DNA of 64,000 bases. It comes from Bugulina stolonifera (taxonomy: Eukaryota > Bryozoa > Gymnolaemata > Cheilostomatida > Bugulidae). The stretch's first letter is position 1; each line of letters opens with the position of its first letter. The notes under the pieces are model-generated. The model was not told where the DNA came from. It saw nothing but the letters and a program-made list of their open reading frames with translations, and made no database searches. The stretch spans positions 34,474,818 to 34,538,817 of the forward strand of contig OW285187.1 of assembly GCA_935421135.1 (NCBI GenBank), written 5' to 3'. This document shows positions 48,201-60,703 of this stretch, piece after piece. The position numbers and the translations under genes are program-made.

Positions 48201-48523
48201 GTTGGCTGGGGTCAAGGGACTCTCAACGGAGAAGATGCGGAATACTGGATTGTTAGGAACTCTTGGGGGAAACCATGGGTAAGTATCTCTACATTCTATA
48301 CGCTGTTGGCAAGAAGTTTTCTACTCTGGTCCATCTTCACTGCATAAATGGGAGAGGTTCTGTCAACACATCTTGTTAGACTATAATATGTATGGTTATA
48401 CTACAGGGAGAGAGAGGATTTCTACGTATAGTCACAAGTGCTTACAGGGGAGATCGTGGTTCTACATATAATCTGGGTCTAGAGGAAACCTGTGCGTATG
48501 CAGACCCTATAGTACAGAACTAA
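45251..48523 (+). CDS. CTSZ: Cathepsin Z (X), tandem copy 2
   Basis: Eight exons: 45251-45375, 45779-45897, 46622-46743, 46958-47060, 47343-47499, 47914-47989, 48180-48278 and 48407-48523. All exon lengths equal those of copy 1, giving 305 residues. The CGSCWAHG active site, [10 protein letters not shown] and RNSWG are intact. Differences from copy 1 include ISLCNG in the signal peptide, [16 protein letters not shown] in place of NQCGTC, and WGKPW in place of WGEPW. Introns 1 and 2 are still closely alignable with copy 1, so duplication was recent. Its LRP partner is reduced to a scrap of exon 1 near 51150. Confidence 0.95.
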
Positions 48524-50110
48524 TATTTCCATCTAACTTGTATGCAGGTATTTTATTATAACCAATTGTAGCTACAGTCTGTAGTTCAGGTTTATTAACT
48601 GCTTATTAGGATAGTTTGTTGCATTCATTTTATCAAACATTATCTAGTTGCTTTGATAGTAGTTTTGGCTAGTTTTTGCTTACCAGTCTGGAAACAACTC
48701 TTTGATGATGTCATTCATCCTTTAGTACTAAGTTATGGTGGTACAATGTACATGTAGCAGTATGTAAAGCATCTCCTATATACTGGTAGCTGTATGTTGT
48801 ATGCCCATCTCTGCTATTCACAGAACATTTTGTAAGACTGTAAGTAAACATAAATATTGTTGTTTTTTGATATCGTAATTACCATACTCTTTGTTTTGGT
48901 AAGTACTAGCTCGATCCATATTGCATATTTCTTATGTAACCATAAATTTTTTACAGTTTATGTACATGTACATGTAATCTACATACAATACACAAGATAC
49001 ATGTAGATAGCGAAATAATAATTATTATATGTACATGTATGATATCATCTGGATATAGACAAGTTTATTTCTGGTCTTAAGCCCAATATGCACCATCATA
49101 GACCAATACTATGGAACACCCGCTCTCCCCACATGTTCAACTTTATACATTAGTTTCTACTGCATAGGCAGTTATCCTCTCTTGCACTTTTTGCTTGTGA
49201 TCAGGTGACCAAACTCTTTATTGTTACAGGTTAGTTGGATTAATTATTGCACCAAAATATTCCACATCATTTCTAATAGACATTCACAAGTGACCTACTG
49301 TTTTACTGTAGTTTTATATGCAATATGCATGCAAAAGTATTCACTATATTATTATGTAAGTATGGAACTGCATTTTTATGTAGTTACCAATGTAACTTAT
49401 TATTAAATATATCTCATAATCTCACGTGACACAGCAGCCAATAGGAGTAGAGTTGATATATAACATGTTCTACATGTACGCATTAATTGAGAGTGGCCAC
49501 CTTGTACTCATAGCTATTCCTTGCCCATGAATGATTACTACTTGGAGTTATGCTCCTCAGGTAAATTTGAAAATCAAATGGTCCGTTTTGGCATAAATTT
49601 GCTATGGTGCGATGGAGTTGTTTGGTACATGGAGGATAACTCAATGTCTACTACAAACAATGATCATACATTATCTCATTGCAAGGTCTGTTAATGCTGT
49701 TTAAGAAAATTTGCAAGAAGAATACAATTACATGTACATGTATATTGTACATGGAGTTATGAGAAGTACAAACATAACTTGTCGATGATTTAGTACTTCA
49801 GAATCATTGAATCAATACACAATCGCTTGTTGAAGAAAATTTACTTGTAGAATACGATTAGTTAGGAGAAGTGCAGAAATTAAATAATTAAATAATAGTC
49901 ATAATTTTTAACTACATTGGCTAATAATGAGTTATAGTTACCAAGAAAAATTCAGATGTTAGTTCTCAAGTACTGCACACAAACATTGACTTGTAAGGCT
50001 AACTTTCCCATAAAATTCAGTAATAGACCTCACAACATATACAATGTACATGGTACCTGTTCAATGCTCTTATTTTACTATGTTTCTAATTTATAGTAAT
50101 GTAATGTTTT
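48524..50110. other. Duplicated intergenic spacer, block 3
   Basis: Matches 35203-36600 and 58725-60300. It includes the cathepsin Z 3' UTR. No gene is seen. Confidence 0.55.
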
Positions 50111-50124
50111 TAGTGTATGATATA

Positions 50125-51015
50125 CGTACGGGTGCCGATGTAGCACGGGTACGGGAAGTGCTTGGTAGTGGTAGTGGGCTGCCAAGGTAACTTCCACACA
50201 TTACATAAAGAGTGAACAGTTAAGCTAAGCTTTTGTGATTATTGATGAAGACAGAGGCCGAGGGTGAGACTCATTAAGGAGTCCATGGTCGACGTAGGTC
50301 TTGTAGTTTATCTTCAAAGGAGTGTAGAAAGTAGTAATGCTGATCTAAGGGCTTAGACTCGACGCTAGATTCATTGAAGAATCCGAGATCGGCTAAAGTC
50401 CGATGGTGTAGAACTCACAAGTAGTGTAGAATGAGTACTTAAATGAGTATGAGGACGAGCTCGGGTGCTGAGGTCTAAAAGACCAGGTCTGGAACTGCCT
50501 GCCTGCAAGTGTAAGACTCTGTAGGTTGAGTTAGGACATGTTGCTTTATTAGAGCGCAATCAACAACTGATTTGTACAGCAAAATGCGTAAGCTTTTATA
50601 CATAAGATACTTCGAGAAAAAGGTACGATAAGGTATCGGGCCAGAAATTGCATAATACAGTAATATGGCGGATATACGCCGAGGTCGGCCCTCAGAAAGG
50701 TCGGCCTTGCACAAAAAGTGCGTACAATATGCTAAAACAGATAATATATAATTATGGCCATGTTCTGAGATATCGGCCCCAAAAGTATACAGGTAAAAAG
50801 ACCTAGGCAATGAAGTAATTGCACACACAGTATAATTGGACTATACAATGAATGGAAAGGCTTGATTGGCTAATAATAGTATAACACACATTATGTATGC
50901 AGTAGTTGGTAATAATGGTAAGATAATAAGTGTAATGTCAAGCATGTATAGGATTCATGCATAATAATATTGGCACAAGATATAGTCCATGCTGCCTCAG
51001 GCTATGCTGATTCAC
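50125..51015. mobile_element. 0.85-kb LTR-like repeat (copy 2)
   Basis: Diverged copy of the repeat at 38575-39430. It splits spacer DNA that is continuous at about 60320-60370 (CTATGTTTCTAAT ... CCAACAATTCAAATCTG), which acts as the empty site. Confidence 0.55.
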
Positions 51016-51149
51016 TACAGTATCCCCCAACAATTCAAATCTGCAGCTTTCTTTTCACATCTTAGAATTCTATGATTGCTAGTAACAGTGACAAAACAAA
51101 CTGGAATGAGTGCATTGGGGGTATCTAGAATGTTCTATGCAACTCATTC

Positions 51150-51172
51150 ATATGCTTACATTCGTCCTTAGT
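51150..51172 (+). pseudogene. LRP exon 1 scrap, block 3
   Basis: After spacer sequence matching 60640-60703, an ATGCTTACATTCGTC start like LRP exon 1 is cut off at once by the dispersed repeat (CACCCTAGAGTTATCC). The rest of the LRP copy is deleted in this block. Confidence 0.55.
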
Positions 51173-51334
51173 TTAGCACCCTAGAGTTATCCCTGTGTTG
51201 TAGAAAAAGAAGGTACCTTCATGATTGTAGACTTCAACAGTAATAATTACCATTTTGGCATTTTGTGCCGAGTCCTAGTCATGCAATTCATGTGGATCAT
51301 GTGAGCAGCCTGTCACTCCTACCAACTATTATAT

Positions 51335-52000
51335 TGTAATGGTATGCACAGCCGTCTCTTACACCTGACACTCATTATTATGTGTGCTTACATGTATATA
51401 CCTGCTTGCATTCTACATTGCTTCACTTCTATATCATTGTATATACTTGTATTATAATTACTAAGTCTTTTATACCCATGTAAAGAGGCCCGACCTCTCA
51501 GAATCACTTGATATTCATTTTGTACATGAATTGGATGATTATAAGCAACTTTTGTATAACCCGACCTATTTTGGGTCGGCCGTCGGGCTTCGGGGCGTCG
51601 GGCTTGTTGCGCAACTTCCGGACAACCCTATGTCGTCTTTTCCCGACACTACGTCGGGCGGAAGTCTTTATACTATATAAAGGCCACTGTTTCATTGTTT
51701 GTTGTCTCAGTCTTCACTTGGTTTTCAATAAAGACACTTCTATACTTGATACAGAGACTTTCACTTCCTTTTGTCAGGTCATTCGCTTAGCGAACCGCCT
51801 ACTAGGTCGGATCACTCTCTTTCAAGGTATAGTCTGAAGGTCAGACTTGGGACCAGATGGGTCGTCTCTGGTAGTTATTGGACTACTGAGACCGCTCGAT
51901 CTTTCATGTAATGAGAAGGCCTAGCACCACTCATAGGCACTTCAATTCTGGGCCGGTAGTCGTCCAAGGACGACCGCACGAAATACCAGAAACCATTACA
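51335..52000 (+). mobile_element. Solo LTR, 666 bp
   Basis: Starts TGTAATGG and ends CCATTACA, with a 4-bp duplication ATAT on both sides. Promoter-like CTATATAAAGG at about 51675, and an AATAAA signal at 51726. GTCGGGC-rich, hence much higher GC than its surroundings. The paralogous sites near 38148 and 43520 lack it. No internal region remains, so LTR-LTR recombination removed the element. Confidence 0.82.
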
Positions 52001-52926
52001 ATATTTCAGTCACACTTCTAAGTCATTAGATATCTATTAACTTTGCTTCAGTCAGACATGGGCACTCAAGTCAAGAACTTTTTATTGGGAGCTAAGGAAG
52101 GGGGCTAAGGCTAAGGGGATAGGCAAAGTTATAAGGGTAGCTTGGAGACAGCTGAGATATATCTGGTGACTAAGGAGAACAGGGCACTCACTTTATGTTT
52201 GAGAGTGAATGAGAGAGGTATAGGAGACAGACTTTGTGGGAAAGCTGGGGATTAGCTCTGCTATAAACCATGTTGCTTTGCTTGACTCATATCATTATCA
52301 TGATATGATTTATAATCATTCTGCTTCCAATGACAATGCTGTTGATTTGGAGTAATTATGTACTAAGTCTTTTTCACCATAGAAAAACTAGATGACTTGT
52401 AGCTAAACAGACCTATAATAAATAGGTAAAAATCAAACTTGGAATAGCCTTTGGGCTTTTTTCACCATTACCTAACAGTAAATAGCACCACTACCCATTG
52501 TGACTGTCTGTGCCACACTTTATGCACTTTCCCCCTGTATGTTTACTATTTCATGCTAACAGGATTTTTATTGAAATGTTAGGAAATAAATGAATAGAGA
52601 GGATGTTGTACTAGTAGCCTACTACTCTTTGTTGTTCAACTATTCACCCACACTCACACTGAAAATCGCCTTTTCTATTTATTCCTGAAAGCACTATTAA
52701 GCACTTCTTAAAGTCTCTACACTATTCAATCTACTATAATTCCAGGCTTCAGAAATTACAAATTTATGCTGCACAAAGTTCCCATTGGTGGTCTGTTTGA
52801 ACTTCCACTAAAGGCTGAAGTACTACTTTTAACTCTTCTCTGATTCAAGCATTGTAGCACTAATTGCTTGACTTTTACTTTACGTTTTTAAATTGCTGTT
52901 TAGTGTTCATTTACTCTTACTGTACT
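52001..52926. other. Block boundary, non-coding
   Basis: Begins with the rest of the dispersed repeat and the 52065-52235 segment shared with 43575-43745. No gene is seen. Confidence 0.4.
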
Positions 52927-53291
52927 CAGTGGTCAAAGTCTAAGAAAAGAGGTGGGGGGTCTCTAGGGTAGCAAACATAATCGCTTAAGGGCGCGAACCG
53001 TCCAAATGGCGCGCTGGCGGGGAGGGGCGCCTGAGCGCCCTCCCAGAAATTGGAAATTTTATCAAAATTAGACATTGACATGGTGCAAAATCCAAGAACT
53101 TCAGGTTAAAATATGGTCCAAGATCTTACGATTTTAAGATAAAACTTCGTTTCTATGCAAGAAGGAAAATTAATGGCACTGCATGCGGCTTATTATAACA
53201 GTAATCTGTAGAAGGTCTATCATTCTGAGAGACCCCCTAAAATTTATGATGGGGGACTCCGTCCCCCACGACCCCCCGACTTTGACCACTG
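52927..53291. mobile_element. hAT-type MITE (CAGTGGTCAAAGTC family)
   Basis: 365 bp with inverted ends CAGTGGTCAAAGTC / GACTTTGACCACTG and an exact 8-bp duplication ACTGTACT (52919-52926 and 53292-53299). A second, inverted copy is at 56783-57134. Confidence 0.92.
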
Positions 53292-54657
53292 ACTGTACTT
53301 TTGACTGGACTTCATCTGATGACTTGACTCTTAAGTGACTTCATCAGTTGAGAATATGTACTCTTACTTGACTTTATCTACTTGGCGCAGGTCTGATTTC
53401 AGTACTTCTACTTCATTACCTTCTACCTGCTCAGGCTAAAAGTATTTATATTTATTGTAGTTGAGGTTACATAACCTACAATAGATGTTACATAATGATA
53501 AGTTATAAGTAATACCAACCAGGGTGCACAGGTACATGTATATATAAGCTTGCTTATTGATATACTCTCCCTTTCTATGCTAAGACTCTATTGGAGAATG
53601 TTGGCATAATATAAGTGTCATATATACAACACAACACTACCCACAGCTGACGCTGATTCTACTCATAAAGCTAGATTTGATAGTAACTCTGTACTTCTAC
53701 CACTCAAGTAATTTCTACTGAAACATACTCGCTGAGGTATGTTTCAATGTACATTTCATTCAATGATATATTCTGTGTTCAGTTTTCTGTACATTTAATT
53801 CAAGATAACCGTCCTTAAATTTAAGTTAAATATATTATTCATTTAATATAAATACACCTTGTTTAATATAATATGTTTATATAATTACAATGGCAATAGT
53901 TAGAAGTCACAAAATAAAGATTTTGCCACAATGACAGTACTTTTTATAACAATATGACTTTGATATTTTTCTTTCTTACGGAAATTTATTCGTCTATGTG
54001 CAGCTAGAGACTTGGTTCTGCATCTATAGAAATACCCAAACCCTGACAAGGTTTGGGTATTTCCAAGTCCCTGGCTGGTCAAAAATCAATTTTCTTGCAA
54101 ATTTTTTAGTTATTGTTATTATTGTATTGTTATTCTCATTCTCTTCTTTGATTGAGCTCTAGATTGGAAGGCCATTGGGGCGATCATGCATTTACAGGCT
54201 GCTAAGTGCCAAATATCTTATATTTGAATCTAACGGATCAGCTACAGGAGATACTGTTGTTCTTTTCTGGCTGACAGTGACTAGTTCTAGAGCAAATCTA
54301 TAATCTATTAGGGATCAGCTTTGGTTATTGAGTAGATACTAATCGAGACTGTCGGTGGGCTGGTACTATCCCTTGCCCATAAAGTCATGCCAACGAACAA
54401 CGGAGTTGTTCTATCAAAGCTCATGTCCTCTTGTGGAGCCAAGCTTTAACAATCCTGTATTTTTGTTTCATGCAAGAATTTTTTCTCACAGCTAATAAGC
54501 TGATGGTAGAATTACTTATCATAGTTGTGCTGATATCCTATCAGACTAAACTTGGGCAAGGCCTAGCAGCATATCTTACCTTATAATTGGCCGACCTGTA
54601 TGCACTGTACAGTGTAGGTTGTTGGACTAATCATGTTGGTCACTTTCATTTTAGAGA
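53292..54657. other. Non-coding spacer with dispersed repeat and hairpin
   Basis: 53390-53900 belongs to the dispersed repeat family of 22240. A hairpin AAATACCCAAACC / GGTTTGGGTATTT lies at about 54029-54063. From about 54540 the sequence matches the upstream region of the other cathepsin Z copies. Confidence 0.45.
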
Positions 54658-57600
54658 ATGGAAGCCCATATACCTACTCTGCTGGTGTTGTTAGTTGGGA
54701 TAAGTTGGTGCAATGGACTGATGTATAACACTCCGGCTTGTTATACAAACCCATTGAAGGATTTGTTGGCAAAAGGTGTTAGGTAACTTGCTATGTCACT
54801 AAATTAAGTGATGTTATGGTTCTCACAATTCATCACTTTGTTCAGGCTAGTTTGAAATTATTTTCAGATGACTTCGCCCAAACTAAAGCAGGGGAAGTTG
54901 TCTTCTATATGTTTTATTGGTTAACCGCCCTTACCCCAAATCCAAACCGCAGACAAGGAACTAAAGCAGTCAAAACTTTTCTACTACTGTGCCTAATAGC
55001 AACAACCATCCTCTCATGAATGAATTAATGTGCCCACTGTGCAATGTTTACAAATTTTGATCAGTGATATATTTAGACGTTTAGATTTAGTTCTTCACTT
55101 TTTCTTTAAAGTAATGCTCCTTAATATTTCCAATGCCACAACACTGTTCATCTCTGTTCTATAGAACTTACAAGAGACCACATGAGTACATTAACATGGC
55201 TGACATTCCAAAATCATTGGACTGGAGGAACATGAATGGTATCAATTATTTAAGTCCAATCAGGAATCAGCACATCCCCCTGTGTAAGTCGAATTTGCGA
55301 CTGTTCGAAAAAGACAGTTCAAAACAGCACGGTTCAAAACCGGACAATTCTAAACCCCAAATCCCAACAACCAGATCTCAACTAATTTTTATATTTAATA
55401 TTATTTTTTTCACTTAATCTGTGAGTTGTGTTCTTCTAAGTGTAATCTACACAGTTTTGAACTGTCCAGTTGTGAAATGTCCTGTTTCTTTTTCGAAATG
55501 TCCCTATACCATGTAAGTCTATAGCTAGTGCCGTAACCAAGCACAGGCATTTACTGTATGGACTTCATGTACATATACACTGTAGGTTGCTTGTGGGATA
55601 GGTGTACTTTGAATACTGTACGAGTATATAACCTTTGTTCACCAAAAGTCTTATGTTTGAATCAAATATTAGCAGTGTTCGAAGTGGAAAAATTGAAGCA
55701 GGTACACGGTACATGCAATCTCACAGATTAGTATTGTATAGCTATCCACATAATCTTATGGTAGCTAAGAAATTAGTGGATTACAAAAATGAAAAAAAGT
55801 TATACTCTGGAGTCTGGTAAGAATTGAACTCCAGACCTTATGGATGAGTGTCAAGCACTGTACTACTACGCTATCAAGTCCACAGCAACTGTGTGGGGGA
55901 AACTAACTATTAAAATGAGGGTACACGTTTGCTGGCCGTATAACCACTAAAATTGAGGTGGGTACACACCGTATACTCCCGTATAACCACGCTTCGAACA
56001 CTAAATATTAGTAATACAATCTAATAATTTATCTATTGAGCCGTCGGGGACTCGTTTTCTCATCCATGGAAATACCAGTCCCTGGCTTAGGTTGAATCTG
56101 AGGCCACTACGGCACCCAATCACCTAGCACTGTGAACAGAATACAGTTGAAATCCCAGTCAGAGATGGGTATTTTTATGATATTTCATGAATATCCAAGA
56201 AATACATGCTATTTTCATTTGAGAGACGAGAGTGTACCATTGGGCTATGGAGTCAAATAGTATCTCAGTTTTAGTAGTGTAATTAATTCCTAGATTGTGG
56301 ATCTTGTTGGGCTCATGGAACCACCAGTGCTCTAGCTGACAGATTCAATATCAAGAGGAAAAATGCCTGGCCTTCAACGTATCTGTCTATACAGAATGTC
56401 ATAGACTGTGGAAACGTAAGGTTCATCAACATCTACATACACTTGTACATATTATTATGTTCATAAGTATTTTGCTACACAAGTTTTCATAATTGTAATT
56501 CTGCTTTTATTCTACAATTTAGATTTTCTGCCGTATTCTCTGGTTTTGTTGGAAGATAACCTGGCACATTATTTCAAATAGCCTTTCAACTCTATCCTAT
56601 CCTATTGTGTTGTCTTGGTTGATGTTTAGGCCGGCTCATGTGAAGGAGGGATTCAGATACCAGTCTATGTATATGCCCACAAGAATGGTATTCCTGATGA
56701 GACGTGTAATAACTATCAGGCCAAAGACCAAAGTCAGTGCATATAACACCATCCTAGATTTTAGTTTGTTGATAGGAACTGGCAGTGGTTAAAGTTGGGG
56801 GGTCGTGGGGGACGCAGTCCCCCTACCATAAATTTCAGGAGGTCCCTCAGACTGATAGACCCCCTACAGGTTACTATAATAATAATAATATTAATTGGAC
56901 CATATTTTACCTCAAGATTTTGGACCATATTTTGACCTGAAGTTGTTGGATTTTGCACCATTTCACTGTCTAATTTTGATAAAGTTTCCAATTTCCGGGA
57001 AGAGCGCCCCCCCCCCCTCCTGAGTACCCGCCCGCCTGCACGCTGTGTGCACCGTTCAGGCACTTCATGCCCTCAAGTGATTATGTCTGCTACCCTAGAG
57101 ACTGCCCACCTCTTTTCTTGGACTTTGACCACTGGGAACTGGAAATACATGTAGTTATGTTATACTGATGTTAGTTTTACTTGTGCATCTCTACTAACAT
57201 GTTATGCAACTTGCCTCTTCTCTAAAGCACAGCTGTGTAATTATCCAAAACCAATTGCTGGTTAGTCCTGCACTAGTTATGCTGATGTCTGATTTCTCAC
57301 ATCTAATGTCTATGTCACATGATCAATTTTGACAACTAATTGACTGTTATAATCTTATAATGGATCGGTTGGTAAGTCTTTGTGGTTGCTTAACTATTTG
57401 ACATACAATTTTAGAATGTCTGCCATTTAACCAGTGTGGTACCTGCAGATCATTTGATAACTCCACATGTGCTCCAATTAAGAACTACACCAGATTCAAA
57501 GTGGGCGACTATGGTCAAGTCATTGGGAGAGATAAAATGATGGCAGAGATCTTTAAGAATGGACCAATCAGGTCAGCTTACACCTTACTGTATAGGTGAT

Positions 57601-58724
57601 ATATTACTTATGAGAGTGTACAGCTATACTTTTAATCTTTATTTTGTTGAAGCTTAAACTCCAATGCAGCATATTTCAAACCCCGGATGTATAGAATTGT
57701 ATGTTATAGGATCCGATTCATTAAACATAGACATCAGTTAAAGTTGACAGCAATACTGTCCATTGCAAGTTTAGTGCATGCTCCAAAAGTGCTCTGTGAC
57801 TCCAAGCTTGATCTTTCATTGTTCAATCTGGAGTTATTTTTCCTGCTCAAACTCAACACAATTTTGCAAAACCAACCCCAAACAATATCCTCGTCTATCT
57901 ACATTATAGCAGGTTATATTGATTCCTCAACCAAGTAACCTAAAGTATATGGACGATATCTTATAATAAGCATCGTTAACCATATAGTACCGCATGCCTC
58001 TAGTATGTTTATGCTTAGTCTAATTGCACTTACAGCTGCGGGATCTGCGCTACGTCTACACTGGAGTTTTATACTGGAGGTATCTACTCAGAGTATCTAC
58101 CAGACCCACCGGTAAATCTAGTGCTCACAATCTACTATATAATTTAGCTGTCCATCGTAGCCAATGATGACATATTTCACATTCGTTACAGTTGTCTTCA
58201 ACCTTCTCTGTTATAGGAGAGACTGTCCTTATGGATAGACTTTGTTTTCAAGTCTTGATAGCTTAATGATAAGTTATGCTAACAATAGGAGTTACCATTG
58301 TACTCTGTAACGCTTTGCTTTATATTTAATAGCTCAATCATATCGTGTCAGTGGTTGGCTGGGGTCAAGGGACTCTCAACGGAGAAGATGCAGAATACTG
58401 GATTGTTAGGAACTCTTGGGGAGCGCCATGGGTAAGTATTTCTACATTCTATGCACTGTTGGCAAAAAGTCGTCTACTCTACTCTGGTGTCTACACTGGC
58501 TTGTTTATTGAGGTGCTTCTTCTTTATCGCTTCTGCTTTATCACATAAAGACGTATCGGTACTTATCCCTGAAGTTGTGTTAGACTATATGTATGGTTAT
58601 ACTACAGGGAGAGAGAGGATTTCTACGTATAGTCACAAGTGCATACAGGGGAGGTAGTGGTTCTACATATAATCTGGGTCTAGAGGAAACCTGTGCGTAT
58701 GCAGACCCTATAGTACAGAACTAA
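54658..58724 (+). CDS. CTSZ: Cathepsin Z (X), tandem copy 3
   Basis: Eight exons: 54658-54782, 55165-55283, 56294-56415, 56630-56732, 57415-57571, 58036-58111, 58333-58431 and 58608-58724. Same exon lengths and phases as the other copies; 305 residues. Active-site Cys86, His237 and Asn261 are retained. Notable changes: HIPL in place of HIPQ before the active site, [11 protein letters not shown] with an extra Cys in place of [18 protein letters not shown], and WGAPW. Intron 2 lacks most of the sequence shared by the other copies and holds two MITEs; intron 4 holds a third. It is directly followed by the only intact LRP copy, so it may sit in the ancestral arrangement. Confidence 0.94.
55294..55507. 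mobile_element. GGACAGTT-type MITE in cathepsin Z intron
   Basis: Starts just after the exon 2 donor at 55283. Inverted ends around CTGTTCGAAAAAGACAGTTC and CCTGTTTCTTTTTCGAAATG. Related to 12187-12435. Confidence 0.6.
55673..56003. mobile_element. hAT-type MITE carrying tRNA-like sequence
   Basis: 331 bp, ends CAGTGTTCGAAG / CTTCGAACACTA, exact 8-bp duplication AATATTAG (55665-55672 and 56004-56011). Same family as the MITE at 23836-30105, also sharing GTACACG, GGTGGGTACAC and GTATACTCC blocks. Confidence 0.9.
55808..55882 (-). pseudogene. tRNA-like sequence inside MITE
   Basis: On the minus strand, an A-box-like TAGCGTAGTAGTACAGTGC is followed about 30 bases later by a B-box-like GAGTTCAATTC. 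The order and spacing fit a tRNA-derived sequence. A convincing anticodon arm could not be drawn, so this is a relic rather than a gene. Confidence 0.4.
56783..57134. mobile_element. hAT-type MITE, inverted copy
   Basis: 352 bp in opposite orientation to 52927-53291, with an exact 8-bp duplication GGAACTGG (56775-56782 and 57135-57142). Inserted in cathepsin Z copy 3 intron 4. Confidence 0.92.
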
Positions 58725-60703
58725 TATCTCCATCTAACCTGTATGCAGGTATTTTATTATAACCAATAATTGTAGCTACAGTCTGTAGTACAGGTTTATT
58801 AACTGCTAATTAGGATATTTTGTTGCATACATTTTGTCAAACATTGTCTAGTTGCCTTGATAGTAGTTTTGGCTAGTTTTGCTTAGCAGTCTGGAGACAA
58901 CTCTTTGATGATGTCATTCATCTTTCAATACTAAGTTATGGTGGTACAATGTACATGTAGCAGTATGTAAAGCATCCCCTATATACTGGTAGCTGTATTG
59001 TATGCTCATCTCTACTAGTCGAGTATTCACAGACATCTTATAAAACTGTACGCAAATATAAATATTATAGTTTTGTGATGTCGCAGTTGACATGCTCTTT
59101 GCTTTGGTAAGCACTAGCTCGATCCAAATATCATATTTTCCATGTAACCATAATATTTTTGACAGTTTATGTACATGTAATCTACATACAGTACACAAGA
59201 TACATGTAGATAGCGAAATAATAATTATTATATGTACATGTATGATATCATCTGGATATAGACAAGTTTATTTCTGGTCTTAAGCCCAATATGCACCATC
59301 ATAGACCAATACTATGGAACACCCGCTCTCCCCACATGTTCAACTTTATACATTAGTTTCTACTGCATAGGCAGTTATCCTCTCTTGCACTTTTTGCTTG
59401 TGATCAGGTGACCAAACTCTTTATTGTTACAGGTTAGTTGGATTAATTATTGCACCAAAATACTCCATATTGTTTCTAATAGACATTTACAAGTGACCTA
59501 CTATTCTAGTTTTATATACAATACGCGTGCAAAAGTATTCACTATATTATGTAAGTATGGAACTGTGACGAGTTAATTGCATCTGTATGTAGTTACCAAT
59601 GTAACTTCTCATAATCTCACATCTCATAATCCCACATGACACAGCAGCCAATAGGAGCAGTGTTGATATATAATGTGTTCTACATGTAGCCACCCTAAGC
59701 TTATAATAGCTATTCTTTGCCAATTAATAAATACTACTTGGAGTTTTGCTCCCTCAATAAAGTTTGAAAATTGAAAGGTCTTCTTTTGGCTAGCAACAGG
59801 TGAATTTAGTGATGTAGCTACATAATATGATTATCTAGGATTATCAGCATGAAGCAGAGACGTTGGCATCACATAAATCCATCTTTATTAGGTCAGCTCA
59901 CATAATAGTTCTCTGATACCATAGAGTTATCTGATACATAGAGTTATCTGATACCATAGAAGATGTCTACTACAAACAGAGTCTGCAATATTATCTACCG
60001 CTTGTGGTTAGCTGGAGTCTCAATCATGCCTCTGCCAAGATAAATCATTCTCAGCACAAATTCTGACAGCAACAAATGTCGGCCTAATGCAGCCCTCCAG
60101 TATTTCAAAATTATTGTTCACAGTCAATACACAACTGCCCAGTTTGAAAAAGTTTACTAGTAGAATACAATTAGTTAGGAGAAGTGCAAAAATAAATCAA
60201 TTATTAAATAATAGTGGTAATTGTTAACTCTAGTTGCTAACAATGAGTTATAGTAACTGCACTTGTAAGGCTAACTTTCCCATTTGTTTAAATTAAATTC
60301 AATAATGCTTTCATTTTCCTATGTTTCTAATCTACATGTTTGTATAACATCTGCCAACAATTCAAATCTGTCATCTTCTTTTCAATTTCACATCTTGGAA
60401 CTAATGATAGAATTGTTATGTGGAGGTAATTCAGTTTGTTTCCAGGCAGGCTGTTTCACCACAATAATACAAGCAAAGTACATTTCGCCACTCTAGCAGC
60501 TGAACCCATAGAGTTATCTATGGTGGTTGTTGAACCCACTATTTTTAATGAGTTTAATTGTCAAACTCAATGTTTCATTGGCTGTTAAAATTACTAAAAT
60601 GCCAATCATAGAATTCTGTGACTGCAAGTAACACAATTATAAAACTGTAATGAAAGCATTGGGGTATCTAGAATGTTCTAAGATCAAGATGCAACCAAGT
60701 CAT
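58725..60703. other. Duplicated intergenic spacer, block 4
   Basis: Spacer between cathepsin Z copy 3 and the LRP start, matching blocks 1 and 3. No gene is seen. The LRP promoter must lie here, but no TATA box is obvious near 60650. Confidence 0.55.

Noticed and set aside
50371..50828. Minus-strand ORFs of 62 and 117 codons
   Set aside because: Lie in the LTR-like repeat; not open in the other copy at 38575-39430; no recognisable domain.
51504..51837. ORFs of 63 and 109 codons over the GC-rich segment
   Set aside because: Fall within the solo LTR, across its TATA box and AATAAA signal.
56761..57063. 100-codon minus-strand ORF
   Set aside because: Covers the hAT MITE 56783-57134; the homologous MITE copy does not keep the frame.
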